A stretch of 61,613 nucleotides of DNA from an uncultured Halieaceae bacterium (lineage in GTDB: Bacteria > Pseudomonadota > Gammaproteobacteria > Pseudomonadales > Halieaceae). The stretch is taken from contig CAJXNM010000016.1 in the NCBI GenBank assembly GCA_913057135.1, positions 1-61,613 on the forward strand. Direction: 5' to 3'. The position numbers were made by a program, and so were the translations under genes. The notes below the pieces were generated by a model, which ran no database searches, had not been told where the DNA came from, and saw only the letters and a list, made by a program, of their open reading frames with translations. How positions within the stretch are numbered: the first letter of the stretch is position 1; every line of letters begins with the position of its first letter. Below are positions 46,088 through 56,021 of this stretch, in pieces.

Positions 46088-47985
46088 GCGTCATCCCCCT
46101 GGGCAATTTGCTGGGGTATTCGACCGATCGATAGGGTATCGACCCTACGGCCCCCATAAATAACGTTAATGAGCGCGCGGGTGCCCAAAATGGCAGTGAA
46201 CATCGATGTCATGATGCCCAGAGACAGGGTCACCGCAAATCCTTTAACAGGTCCAGTGCCCACGGCGTAGAGAATGATCGCAACAATAAGCGTTGTGATG
46301 TTGGCGTCTAAAATGGTGGCAACAGCTCGCTCAAACCCCGCGTGAATCGCCATTTGCGGCGACATGCGATTAGCCAACTCCTCGCGAATGCGCGCAAATA
46401 TCAACACATTGGCGTCGACCGCCATACCGACGGTTAACACGATACCGGCAATACCCGGCAGGGTCAGGGTGGCCCCAAGGAGCGACATACACGCGAGCAG
46501 CAATACCAGGTTGCAGGACAGGGCAATAACCGCTGCGATACCAAACACCCGGTAGTACAAGAGCATGAAGACCACTACCAGCGCCAGGCCAATCTGTACT
46601 GATTTCACCCCGAGGGCGATATTCTCAGCCCCTAAGCTCGGACCAACAGTTCGCTCCTCAACAAAGCTAATGGGCGCTGCGAGGGCACCAGCGCGCAACA
46701 TAAGCGCAAGTTCAGACGCTTCACCGGGGCTGTCGAGTCCCGTTATTTGAAACGAAGCCCCCAGAGCCGATTGGATGACCGGTGCAGTCAGCAATTTTTT
46801 CTCATCGTAGGGCACGCGAATCGCTACTTCGTTGCCGTCCTCATCCCGCTCGTAACGGGTCCGGTACTTGCGCTCAATAAACAGCACGCCCATACGCCGC
46901 TTGATGTTATTGCGGGTTGCCCGTGACATCAGCATGCCGCCTTCGCTGTCGAGATTAATCAAGACATTAGGCTGGCCGTTCTGGTCGAACCCTGAGCTGG
47001 CTCCCGACACGCGCTCACCACTGATAACCAGGTCACGCTCAAGCCACTCGGTCATACCAGCGCGGTCGTCACTGCGATATTCAAATCGCTGCCGCTCGGT
47101 GACCGGGGCATTGGTTTCTGCCACTAAACGGAATTCAAGATTCGCGACTTTACCCAAAATCCGTTTAGCTTCAGCGGTATCCTGAATACCCGGGAGCTCA
47201 ACGACGATGCGATTGCTGCCTTGGCGTTGTACCAAAGGTTCAGAGACACCTAATTCATTAACGCGATTGCGAATGGTGGTGAGGTTCTGGGACACCGCAT
47301 AATCGACCACGTCTTTAATGGTTTGCTCGGTCACTTGAGCGAACAGATTCCAGCTGTCTTCCTCATCCACACGATCGAGGAGTAGCTCAGGGTAAAGCTC
47401 GGCGGTTATGCGACGGGCAGCCTCCCTCGACTCTTCATCCCGGAACCGCATGGCGACCTGACGGTTGTCCAAGGTCACCAAACCACGCACTCGCGCTTCT
47501 CGCAGGCCACGTTTAATACCGTTCTCGTACATTTCCAAGCGTCGGGCGGTGGCCGCCTCGGCATCGACCTCAAGCTTGAAGTGAACACCACCGCTTAAAT
47601 CGAGCCCTAATTTCATGGGCTGGGCACCACCAGCGGTGAGCCAGGCGGGGGTTGTGGGGGCCAAATTCAGAGCCACAATATAGGCATCGCCCAGTGCTCT
47701 GGCGAGCAGCGCCTGGGCACGCAATTGCTGGTCACGATCTTTCAGCCGTATCAGAGCCGTCTTGCCACCCTGCTGTAGCTCTTCACCGAAATAAGCGATA
47801 CCCGCATCATCGAGGGCCTGCTCCGCCTGCGCTAGCAGCGCCGCATCGAGGGTTTGCGAACCATTAGCCCCACCTATCTGCAAAGCGGGATCGGGGGTGT
47901 ACAGGTTTGGCGCCGCATAGTAAAAGCCAAACACCACCACGGCGATGATGAGCAAATTCTTCCAAAGTGGATAACGATTCAGCAT
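46084..47985 (-). CDS. secD: Protein translocase accessory subunit SecD
   Basis: Six-helix RND-like subunit with a large periplasmic head, acting with SecF in late protein export. 633 residues (E. coli 615). MLNRYPLWKNLLIIAVVVFGFYYAAPNLY is the classic N terminus; LGLDLSGGVHFKLEVD, RNRVNELGVSEPLVQRQG, IVVELPGIQD and the membrane motifs GMAVDANVLIFARIREE and AILDANITTLIVAIILY follow. yajC, which usually lies just upstream, is not here; purL is. Confidence 0.97.
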   Translation of the reverse strand: MLNRYPLWKNLLIIAVVVFGFYYAAPNLYTPDPALQIGGANGSQTLDAALLAQAEQALDDAGIAYFGEELQQGGKTALIRLKDRDQQLRAQALLARALGDAYIVALNLAPTTPAWLTAGGAQPMKLGLDLSGGVHFKLEVDAEAATARRLEMYENGIKRGLREARVRGLVTLDNRQVAMRFRDEESREAARRITAELYPELLLDRVDEEDSWNLFAQVTEQTIKDVVDYAVSQNLTTIRNRVNELGVSEPLVQRQGSNRIVVELPGIQDTAEAKRILGKVANLEFRLVAETNAPVTERQRFEYRSDDRAGMTEWLERDLVISGERVSGASSGFDQNGQPNVLINLDSEGGMLMSRATRNNIKRRMGVLFIERKYRTRYERDEDGNEVAIRVPYDEKKLLTAPVIQSALGASFQITGLDSPGEASELALMLRAGALAAPISFVEERTVGPSLGAENIALGVKSVQIGLALVVVFMLLYYRVFGIAAVIALSCNLVLLLACMSLLGATLTLPGIAGIVLTVGMAVDANVLIFARIREELANRMSPQMAIHAGFERAVATILDANITTLIVAIILYAVGTGPVKGFAVTLSLGIMTSMFTAILGTRALINVIYGGRRVDTLSIGRIPQQIAQGDDA

Positions 47986-48105
47986 GGATGACCTGACAAG
48001 GTTAGCGATGACCCATGGACTCGACCACAGGCTCTACGTAAAGACGCGCGGCAGTTTAGCGGCTGACGCGCGGGATTGACAGGCCTCAGAGGGCCACGGG
48101 AAATC

Positions 48106-51100
48106 CTAGCCCAACCAGACACGGGCGTTACGGAACAATCGCATCCAGCCCGAGTCCTGCTGCCATCCCGGTGGCACCCAAGACAATTGCGAGGCTCGGT
48201 AGACCCGCTCAGGATGGGGCATCATGATGGTGACACGTCCATCATCGCTGCATAAACCGGCAATACCCCCCGGCGACCCATTGGGATTAGCCGGATAGCG
48301 CTCGGTTACCTGTAAATGGTTGTCGAGGTAGCGCAGTGTAATCGTACCGGAGCGCTCCGCTTGGGCCTGCACCGCTTCGCTGGGGAACTGTGCCCGCCCT
48401 TCACCATGGGCGACCACGATAGGCAGATGGGATCCCCCCATACCCGCGGTGAGTATCGATGGGCTCGGTTCCACCCTCACCAGCGCCAGGCGCGCCTCGT
48501 ACTGTTCAGAGCGATTGGGTGCAAAGCGTGGCCAGTGATCGGTGCCTGGAATCAGTGGCTGCAGTGCTGAGAGCATTTGGCAGCCGTTACAAACCCCGAG
48601 GGTAAAAGTATCGGGGCGCAAAAAGAAATCGGCGAACTCGGCTCGCACATCATCATGGAACAAGATGCTTTTTGCCCACCCCTCCCCGGCACCTAAGACA
48701 TCCCCATAAGAGAAACCGCCACAGGCGGCCAAACCATGAAAATCCTTGAGCGAAACAGCACCGCTCAGCAGGTCGCTCATATGAACATCCACCGCTGAGA
48801 AACCCGCCCGATCAAAGGCAGCCGCCATCTCCAATTGACCATTCACCCCCTGCTCCCTGAGCACCGCGAGCTTGGGTCGATAACCGGTTGCAATATAAGG
48901 CGCGGACACATCGTCATCGACGCCAAAGGTTAAGGCGGCGGATAAGCCCGGATCATCGGCATCGATGGCCGCAAACTCATCGTCAGCGCACGCCGCGTTG
49001 TCCCGCAATCGCTGAATCTGGTAGCTAGTGCGCGACCACAATTTTTGCAGTGCTGCTCGTCGGCTATCAACGAGCTCAAATTTGGGGGTCGTCACTACAA
49101 TCCGCTCGTCTAAGCGAGGCTGGGCCATGTCGATAATTGCATCCTCAAGACCGACACTCGCTGCCAGCGCTCGAACCCTTGCCACTTGCACTGTGTCGAC
49201 TTGAATCAGCACACCAATTTCCTCGCTGAAAAGTCGAGCAATAGCAGCCTGACCTTCCAAGCCAACATCGATATCGAGGCCTACACGAGCGGCAAAGGCC
49301 ATCTCAAGTAGTGCTACCAGGGCACCACCATCGGAGCGATCGTGGTAGGCAAGTATTAACTGCTCTTGTTTTAGCGCAGTCATCAGTGAAAAAAGGGCGC
49401 GCACATCGGCGGCGTCGACATCGGGTACCGCGCCACCCAACTGACCCCAACATTGGGCCAACACTGAACCGCCCAGTCGGTCACGCCCGCGACCCAAATC
49501 GATCAGCAGTAAGCGGGTATCTTCACGCCGCTCAAGCTCCGGTGTCAGGGTATGACGCACATCGCCCACCGGCGCAAACGCGGACACGATAAGTGATACC
49601 GGTGCAGTCACCGCCTTCTCGTGGCCAGACTCGTTCCAAACCGTTCGCATGGACATAGAGTCCTTGCCAACGGGTATGGTGATACCTAGATCGGGGCAAA
49701 ACGACAGTCCCACCGCCTGCACTGTGTCGTAGAGCACTGCGTCGTTGCCACCTGAGCCCGCCGCACACATCCAGTTCGCCGACAGTTTAATGTCTGACAG
49801 GGCTGCCACCGGCGCCGCCAGCAAATTGGTAATGGCTTCAGCGACAGCAAGCCGTCCAGACGCCGGGCCATCGAGAACGGCAACGGGGGTGCGTTCACCC
49901 ATAGCCATCGCCTCACCCAAATGGGTGTCGAGGGCGACGGTCGTCACCGCGCAATCGGCAACGGGAACCTGCCACGGTCCCACCATTTGATCCCGAGCTA
50001 CCATGCCCGTCACCGAGCGATCACCGATAGTGATCAAAAAGCTTTTACTGCCCACCGCGGGAAACTGAAGCACCCGCTCCAAAGCGTCGGCCACCGAGAC
50101 CTGTCCATCGAAACTGTCACCGTCAACCTGCACGCGCTGAACGCTGCGATGCATTTTCGGGGGTTTCCCAAATAGCACGGACATGGGTAAGTCGACGGGT
50201 TTGTTGTCAAATTGGCTATCGGACAGCTCGAGATGGTGCTCTTGTGTCGCTGCGCCCACAACCGCATAGGGGCAGCGCTCCCGTTTACAGATAGCCGCAA
50301 AGGTATGGAGCTGCGCCGGCTCGACGGCGAGTACGTAGCGCTCTTGGGACTCGTTACACCACAATTCAAGGGGCGACATACCGGGCTCATCACTGGGAAT
50401 GCTGCGCAGTGCAAACCGACCACCTCGGCCACCGTCTTTGACCAGCTCGGGTAAGGCATTGCTCAAACCGCCGGCCCCGACATCATGGATGAACGCTATG
50501 GGATTGTCGCTGCCCAGGGCCCAACACCGGTCGATGACTTCCTGACAGCGCCGCTCTAATTCTGGGTTCTGTCGCTGCACCGAGGCAAAATCGAGCTGCT
50601 CGTCACTATCACCACTGGCCATCGACGAAGCTGCACCACCCCCCAAACCAATCAACATGGCTGGCCCACCCAATACCACCAAGTGGGCGCCGGGTTGGAA
50701 GTCACCTTTCTGTACATGTTCGCTGCGAATGTTACCAAAGCCACCCGCAATCATGATGGGCTTGTGATAACCCCAAACACCGTCGGCTGTTGCCACTTCG
50801 AAAGACCGGAAGTAACCCGACAGATTCGGTCGACCAAATTCATTGTTAAAGGCGGCGGCCCCAATGGGTCCGTCGAGCATAATTTGGAGCGGCGACACAA
50901 TGCGATTAGGGCGGCCATAGTCAATTTCCCAGGGCTGCTCCAAACCGGGAATCGACAAATGGGATACCGTGAAACCGACCAGACCCGCCTTTGGCCGAGA
51001 GCCGCGTCCGACGGCACCCTCGTCTCGAATCTCACCACCCGAACCGGTACCAGCACCGGCAAAGGGGGCTATGGCCGTGGGATGGTTGTGGGTTTCGACC

Positions 51101-51975
51101 TTCATCAGCAGATGGATGGGCTCCTGGTGGTATCGGTACTCACCCGTTGCAGGATCGGCAAAAAATCGCCCCGCCGTATGGCCTCGGACCACAGCTGCAT
51201 TGTCGGCATAAGCGGACAGCACACCTTCGCCACCCCGCTCAAAGGTGTTGCGAATCATGCCAAATAGCGAGTACTCGCAGTCAATGCCGTCGATAGTCCA
51301 GCTGGCATTAAAAATTTTGTGCCGGCAATGCTCAGAGTTAGCCTGGGCAAACATCATCAACTCGACATCGGTTGGATTGCGCTCAAGTGACGTGAACGCC
51401 TCAACCAAGTAGTCGATTTCATCGTCCGCCAAGGCCAAGCCAAGGCTCAGATTGGCCGACGCAAGGGCACCCCGGCCACCCGAGAGAATATCAACCGATG
51501 TGTAAGAAGAGGCTGTGGCTTGCTCGAGTAATCCCGCTGCCGCCGCGGGCTCGGGCAGCACGGTTTCCACCATGCGGTCATGCAAAAGGGCATCGATGGC
51601 ACGCTGCTCGGACGCGGTGCAACCATCGAACCCCGCAATACCGTACACAATCCCACGCTCAATCCTTTTAACCTGTTTAAAACCGCAGTTTTTTGCAATG
51701 TCGGTAGCTTTACTGGACCAAGGGGAGATGGTGCCCAAGCGAGGTGTTACCACGCGACAGGGTCGCACTTCGAGGATGCTGGCATCGAGAGCCGTAACCG
51801 TACCGGGCAACAGTAACCGCTGCAATGGCGCAATATCGACACTCGGATCGGCATCAATCACATAAAAATAAGCGGCAAGCGTAAGCGATAGCGAGGGCGA
51901 GATGGCACACAGCTGAGTATTGAGTGCATCAAAGCGTGGCGCCGAAAGCGCGACGTGGCCGGGCAAGAGCAACAT
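48106..51975 (-). CDS. purL: Phosphoribosylformylglycinamidine synthase
   Basis: Fourth step of de novo purine synthesis, converting FGAR to FGAM with glutamine. At 1289 residues it is the large single-chain gammaproteobacterial form (E. coli 1295). It has the N-terminal domain, two AIRS-like halves ([58 protein letters not shown]-type motif) and a C-terminal class I glutamine amidotransferase with nucleophile in [19 protein letters not shown] and PHPERVYR triad part. It is divergent from mltF. Confidence 0.97.
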   Translation of the reverse strand: MLLLPGHVALSAPRFDALNTQLCAISPSLSLTLAAYFYVIDADPSVDIAPLQRLLLPGTVTALDASILEVRPCRVVTPRLGTISPWSSKATDIAKNCGFKQVKRIERGIVYGIAGFDGCTASEQRAIDALLHDRMVETVLPEPAAAAGLLEQATASSYTSVDILSGGRGALASANLSLGLALADDEIDYLVEAFTSLERNPTDVELMMFAQANSEHCRHKIFNASWTIDGIDCEYSLFGMIRNTFERGGEGVLSAYADNAAVVRGHTAGRFFADPATGEYRYHQEPIHLLMKVETHNHPTAIAPFAGAGTGSGGEIRDEGAVGRGSRPKAGLVGFTVSHLSIPGLEQPWEIDYGRPNRIVSPLQIMLDGPIGAAAFNNEFGRPNLSGYFRSFEVATADGVWGYHKPIMIAGGFGNIRSEHVQKGDFQPGAHLVVLGGPAMLIGLGGGAASSMASGDSDEQLDFASVQRQNPELERRCQEVIDRCWALGSDNPIAFIHDVGAGGLSNALPELVKDGGRGGRFALRSIPSDEPGMSPLELWCNESQERYVLAVEPAQLHTFAAICKRERCPYAVVGAATQEHHLELSDSQFDNKPVDLPMSVLFGKPPKMHRSVQRVQVDGDSFDGQVSVADALERVLQFPAVGSKSFLITIGDRSVTGMVARDQMVGPWQVPVADCAVTTVALDTHLGEAMAMGERTPVAVLDGPASGRLAVAEAITNLLAAPVAALSDIKLSANWMCAAGSGGNDAVLYDTVQAVGLSFCPDLGITIPVGKDSMSMRTVWNESGHEKAVTAPVSLIVSAFAPVGDVRHTLTPELERREDTRLLLIDLGRGRDRLGGSVLAQCWGQLGGAVPDVDAADVRALFSLMTALKQEQLILAYHDRSDGGALVALLEMAFAARVGLDIDVGLEGQAAIARLFSEEIGVLIQVDTVQVARVRALAASVGLEDAIIDMAQPRLDERIVVTTPKFELVDSRRAALQKLWSRTSYQIQRLRDNAACADDEFAAIDADDPGLSAALTFGVDDDVSAPYIATGYRPKLAVLREQGVNGQLEMAAAFDRAGFSAVDVHMSDLLSGAVSLKDFHGLAACGGFSYGDVLGAGEGWAKSILFHDDVRAEFADFFLRPDTFTLGVCNGCQMLSALQPLIPGTDHWPRFAPNRSEQYEARLALVRVEPSPSILTAGMGGSHLPIVVAHGEGRAQFPSEAVQAQAERSGTITLRYLDNHLQVTERYPANPNGSPGGIAGLCSDDGRVTIMMPHPERVYRASQLSWVPPGWQQDSGWMRLFRNARVWLG

Positions 51976-52069
51976 GAGCGGGATCCGTACTGATTAGCCC
52001 CCTAGTATACCGGTGGTGATGGATTGTCTGAATGCCGCAGAGCAGTGAATTCGTCGCTACAATGCCACC

Positions 52070-53497
52070 ATGGTTCAACATCTTGCCCATTTACTCTCGA
52101 TCCTCTGTTTGTCACTGCTGGCCGGCTGTGTCGAGCGGCCATTATTTGATGATCTCAAAGCCGGCGATGAGCTTGTCGTTCTCACCCGCAACAGCCCAAC
52201 CACGTACTACTTCGACAACGATAGAGAAACGGGCTTCGACTACGAGCTGATCAAAGCCTTCGCTGACGCAGCGGGCTACAAAGTTCGTATCAAAGTTGCC
52301 TTTACCCTCGAAGAGCTAATCCACTCACTAGCGGCAGGCGAGGCGCATATTGCAGCAGCAGGACTCACGGCGACCCCCGAGCGACTTGAACGTTTTCACG
52401 CTAGCAAGCCCTACCTGACCCAAAGACCATTGGTGGTCTATAAAAGCGGCTTATCACGCCCCAGAACCGCTACGGACTTAATTGATCGGGACATCATTGT
52501 TCTGGCTGGCAGCAGTCACAGCGAAGCCCTCGCGGGCATTGCCCGGGACTTGCCCAAATTGCGCTGGCGAGAGATTCGTGCGGCGGACACCCTAGAGCTC
52601 ATGCAGTTGGTTGCCGAGGAAAAAGCTGACTTGGCCATCGTCGATTCGGTGGAGTTTCGCATGCAACAACGGCTGTATCCGCGCCTAGTTGCCGGCATGG
52701 AGCTCGATGACGAGGCGGGAATGGTTTGGTACCTACCGAAGCTACCCGGGGCCGAGGCACTGACCGATCGGGTTAACGATTTCTTCGACACATTCAAGGA
52801 ATCGGGAGCCTTGAAAGCACTACAAGATCAACACTTTGGACACACGCGCGGAGCATCCCGCATCGGCTCTTTAACGTTTCAGCAAAAGATTCACAGCGAC
52901 CTGCCCAAATGGCAGTCACTCATCGAGACCGTGGCCAAAGACTATCGCCTGGACTGGCGATTACTGGCAGCGGTGGCCTATCAGGAGTCCCACTGGAATC
53001 CCAGAGCTCGCTCACCAACTGGGGTGCGCGGTCTGATGATGATCACCCGTGCGACCGCGCAGGATCTTGGGGTTGATAACCGGCTGGATCCCGAGCAGAG
53101 CCTACGAGGAGGCGCTCGATTTTTAAAAGATCTAGTGCGGCGGCTGCCCGATGACATTGCCGAACCCGATCGGACCTGGATGGCGCTAGCCGCTTATAAC
53201 ATTGGGATGGGGCATTTAGAGGACGCAAGGATTCTGACCGAACGAGCGGGCCTTGATCCCCATCGCTGGCAGGATGTGCGCAGCCAGTTGCCGGCACTGC
53301 AGGATCCCGATGTCTACCCTGGCACCCGCTTTGGTTTTGCGCGGGGCAGGGAGGCTATGACCTATGTGGACAACATACGTCATTACTACGCTGCGCTACG
53401 CCTGCGGGAGCTGCCCAACAATCGCATCCAACCACCCATCGACATGGGTGAACTTCTGTCCTCAGAACATACGCGTGTGTTGCCGAGAGCCCTTTGA
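52070..53497 (+). CDS. mltF: Membrane-bound lytic murein transglycosylase F
   Basis: Outer-membrane lipoprotein that cuts peptidoglycan to 1,6-anhydromuropeptides. 475 residues; lipobox SLLAGC puts Cys20 as the lipid site. Residues ~35-265 are a solute-binding-protein-like regulatory domain (RNSPTTYYFDNDRETGFDYEL), and ~290-450 is the lysozyme-like catalytic domain with AYQESHWNPRARSPTGVRGLMMITRATAQDLG carrying the catalytic glutamate. Divergent from purL, the arrangement seen in Pseudomonas. Confidence 0.95.
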   Translation: MVQHLAHLLSILCLSLLAGCVERPLFDDLKAGDELVVLTRNSPTTYYFDNDRETGFDYELIKAFADAAGYKVRIKVAFTLEELIHSLAAGEAHIAAAGLTATPERLERFHASKPYLTQRPLVVYKSGLSRPRTATDLIDRDIIVLAGSSHSEALAGIARDLPKLRWREIRAADTLELMQLVAEEKADLAIVDSVEFRMQQRLYPRLVAGMELDDEAGMVWYLPKLPGAEALTDRVNDFFDTFKESGALKALQDQHFGHTRGASRIGSLTFQQKIHSDLPKWQSLIETVAKDYRLDWRLLAAVAYQESHWNPRARSPTGVRGLMMITRATAQDLGVDNRLDPEQSLRGGARFLKDLVRRLPDDIAEPDRTWMALAAYNIGMGHLEDARILTERAGLDPHRWQDVRSQLPALQDPDVYPGTRFGFARGREAMTYVDNIRHYYAALRLRELPNNRIQPPIDMGELLSSEHTRVLPRAL

Positions 53498-53508
53498 GCG
53501 TCTGTTAA

Positions 53509-53982
53509 TTAACGACGACGTCGAGCAAAAAATGTCTTTAGGAGCTGGGCGGATGCATCAGCCATGATGCCCTCATGCCAGATCACTTTGTGGTTGAGCG
53601 CTGGGTTGTCGAGGGCCTGACAGGTGCTTACCACCGCCCCCGCTTTGGGTTCTCGTGCTCCAAATACCAGTCGGGCAACTCTGGCGTGTATCAATGCACC
53701 ACAGCACATGGTGCAAGGCTCAAGGGTGACGTACAAGGTTGTGCCGGGCAATCGATAATTACTTAACGCCTGTCCTGCTGCGCGCAGCACAGCAATTTCA
53801 GCATGTGACGTCGGGTCATGGCTCGCTACCTGACGGTTGCCCGCACCCGCAATGACCACACCCTGAGCATCCACTAATAGTGCGCCAACGGGTACCTCAT
53901 CAGCCTCGGCCGCAGCGGCCGCAAATTCAAGCGCCCTCGCCATATGCGCTTGATCGATCGTATGGGTGTTAGAGGAGTCCAC
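53509..53982 (-). CDS. tadA: tRNA-specific adenosine deaminase TadA
   Basis: Deaminates A34 to inosine in the anticodon of tRNA-Arg(ACG); essential in E. coli. The GTG at 53982 overlaps the preceding glycosylase stop as TAGTG and gives 157 residues (family ~150-167); a longer open frame upstream lies within the glycosylase gene and is rejected. Zinc ligands and catalytic Glu are His60-Ala-Glu62 and Cys90, Cys93 in LEPCTMCCGA; DPTSHAEI and RLPGTTLYVTLE are the family context. Translation is probably coupled to the upstream gene. Confidence 0.95.
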   Translation of the reverse strand: MDSSNTHTIDQAHMARALEFAAAAAEADEVPVGALLVDAQGVVIAGAGNRQVASHDPTSHAEIAVLRAAGQALSNYRLPGTTLYVTLEPCTMCCGALIHARVARLVFGAREPKAGAVVSTCQALDNPALNHKVIWHEGIMADASAQLLKTFFARRRR

Positions 53983-54674
53983 TACAGCGGCGCCTCGCTG
54001 TAAAACTTCCAGCACAACAGCGCCAGTGCACTGCGATAAGGACGATAGGGTTCCGCCAGCACGTCGGTTTGCTTGGGGGTTGGGCGTTCGGTAAGCCCCA
54101 AGAGACGCCCAAAGCCGGCGCGGATTGCCAAATCGCCGACTGGCCATATATCGGGACGCCCCAGGGAAAACATCAAATACATATGGGCCGACCACACACC
54201 AAAGCCTTTCACCGCCGTAATCCGCGCGATCGCATCCGCATCCGTAAGTGCGGGAAGAGCATCAAGGGGCAACTGCCCGCTTTCAACCGCCTCGGTGAGT
54301 GCTCGTAGGTAGCTGAGTTTCTGTGCAGATAAACCCGCCCCTCGTAGGCTGGCATCGTCGGTTGACGCGATGGCGTCTGGGGTTACCGAGCCACCCAATG
54401 CAGCCTCGAGTCGAGTCGCAATCGCCGCCGCAGCCTTTGTCGATACCTGCTGACCCACCGCGATGCGCACCAGCGCGCCAAAACCCGCTTCCTGTCGTCG
54501 CTCAGACGGATAACCCACGGCCGCCAATGCAGCTGCCACCGAGGGGCATCGTGCTGCCAACTCATCAAGGGCCTGCTGAATGGCGCCCGTGTCAAGCTGA
54601 TCATTGTTGAGATGTGGCACTGGATCGGCAGTCGCTTTAGAAACGTGTGGGAAACAAGAGTACACGGCGAGCAC
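53982..54674 (-). CDS. DNA-3-methyladenine glycosylase II (AlkA/HhH-GPD type)
   Basis: Base-excision repair glycosylase removing alkylated purines. 230 residues from a GTG at 54674, or ~212 from an in-frame GTG at ~54620. The helix-hairpin-helix-Gly/Pro-Asp module is visible: ITAVKGFGVWSAHMYLMFSL followed by WPVGDLAIRAGF, whose Asp is the catalytic residue. VGQQVSTKAAAAIATRL is the AlkA-like N-terminal motif. E. coli AlkA has an extra N-terminal domain, so this is the short form. The upstream GTG overlaps the first bases of the divergent MFS frame, so one of the two starts is too long. Confidence 0.88.
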   Translation of the reverse strand: MLAVYSCFPHVSKATADPVPHLNNDQLDTGAIQQALDELAARCPSVAAALAAVGYPSERRQEAGFGALVRIAVGQQVSTKAAAAIATRLEAALGGSVTPDAIASTDDASLRGAGLSAQKLSYLRALTEAVESGQLPLDALPALTDADAIARITAVKGFGVWSAHMYLMFSLGRPDIWPVGDLAIRAGFGRLLGLTERPTPKQTDVLAEPYRPYRSALALLCWKFYSEAPL

Positions 54675-54685
54675 CGCTCAACGCT

Positions 54686-55966
54686 ATGCTTGGAATCAGG
54701 GAAAACCCCACACCATTGAACTCGAATTGTAGGTATTCTGCTCACCCCCAAGCTGTGGTGTCACCGATCGTGTTAAATCGTAATCTTATAGTGCTGTTAC
54801 TGGCACAAATGGTGTTTGTCTCGGCGTCAGCGCTCAACGTGACCTTAGGCGGTATTGTGGGAAGTGAACTGGCACCCACAGCGGCACTGAGTACGCTGCC
54901 GGTATCGCTTACTATTTTGGGAACAGCACTGGGCACCGTACCCGCAACCTTACTGATGCAGCGCATTGGCCGCCGCCGGGGCTTCATGATGGCAGCGTTA
55001 ATGGGGGTGGCAGCGAGTCTGGTGTCACGTGCCGGCGTCACCAGCAATAGCTTCATGCTGTTCTGCACTGGCACAGCCTTAACCGGCGTTTGCTTGGCGT
55101 TTGGCCAACAGTTTCGATTTGCCGCCGCTGAAAGCGTGGTGCTGGCAAAAGCTGGCAAAGCCATTTCCATCGTGCTGCTTGGCAGTATAGGTGGAGCTAT
55201 AGTCGGACCAGAGCTAATGGCCAGCGGCACTGTCTTGGATACTAGCAATCCGGTGACCGGAGCCTTGTGGGGCGCTGCAGGCTTATTCTTGATCGGTGCG
55301 TTGCTGCTTGCGGGTTATCGAGATGCACCCATCAAAGACACAACAAAAAGTGCTGATAACCCTGCGGATTCGCCCATTTCAAGCCTATTCAGGGAGCCGC
55401 TTTTTTTACTTGCGGTAGCAGGCGGAGTCATTGGACAGGGCATTATGGCATTCATCATGACGGCCACGCCGGTCTCTATGCATGTCATGGATGGACACTC
55501 TTTACCTCACACCGCCGCGGTCATTCGCGCCCATGTGCTCGCCATGTACATACCGTCGCTGGCATCTGGCTGGTTGATTAGCCGATTCGGAGAGCGCCCA
55601 TTAATGCTTGCCGGGCTATGCATCTACGGCGCCACTTTGTTAGTGGGGTTGGCGGGACAAGAAGTGATGCACTACACCGGCTCCATGGTGCTATTGGGCG
55701 TGGGTTGGAACTTCCTGTTCGTCGGTGGCACGACCCTGTTGGTGCGGACCTATCCGGAACATTTACGCTTCCGTGCCCAAAGCATTAACGAGGCCGCTGT
55801 CTTTGGCACCTCGGCGCTGGGCAGCTTATTGGCTGGCACTGTGCTCAGCGCTATCGGTTGGCAAGCGGTGCTGCTGGCCACACTTCCGGCTATTTTTGCC
55901 ATGACTGCAGCCGTCTCGCTATTGCTGCGACGCCCGCTGCCGGTGTTCAACAAGAACGAGCAATAA
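54686..55966 (+). CDS. Major facilitator superfamily transporter
   Basis: A 426-residue inner-membrane MFS permease with about 12 helices. The motif between helices 2 and 3 is MQRIGRRRGFM, and the second half repeats it (ISRFGERPLMLAGL). The substrate is unknown. The open frame begins at a GTG (54647) that overlaps the divergent glycosylase; the first ATG (54686) is used here, but a GTG at 54755 just before the first helix (VLNRNLIVLLLAQMVFV) may be the true start. No ribosome site decides. Confidence 0.88.
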   Translation: MLGIRENPTPLNSNCRYSAHPQAVVSPIVLNRNLIVLLLAQMVFVSASALNVTLGGIVGSELAPTAALSTLPVSLTILGTALGTVPATLLMQRIGRRRGFMMAALMGVAASLVSRAGVTSNSFMLFCTGTALTGVCLAFGQQFRFAAAESVVLAKAGKAISIVLLGSIGGAIVGPELMASGTVLDTSNPVTGALWGAAGLFLIGALLLAGYRDAPIKDTTKSADNPADSPISSLFREPLFLLAVAGGVIGQGIMAFIMTATPVSMHVMDGHSLPHTAAVIRAHVLAMYIPSLASGWLISRFGERPLMLAGLCIYGATLLVGLAGQEVMHYTGSMVLLGVGWNFLFVGGTTLLVRTYPEHLRFRAQSINEAAVFGTSALGSLLAGTVLSAIGWQAVLLATLPAIFAMTAAVSLLLRRPLPVFNKNEQ

Positions 55967-55996
55967 AAAACCCCGGGGCGCTGCGCTCACCGGGGT
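55965..55996 (-). terminator. Rho-independent terminator of the EF-G gene
   Basis: On the minus strand ACCCCGG and CCGGGGT arms pair into a GC-rich hairpin followed by TTTTTTA, 25 bases after the fusA stop. The plus strand has no T-run here, so the MFS gene, which ends against it, is not its main user. Confidence 0.85.
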
Positions 55997-56021
55997 CTGG
56001 GTGTGTCCCAATGACTTGGAC

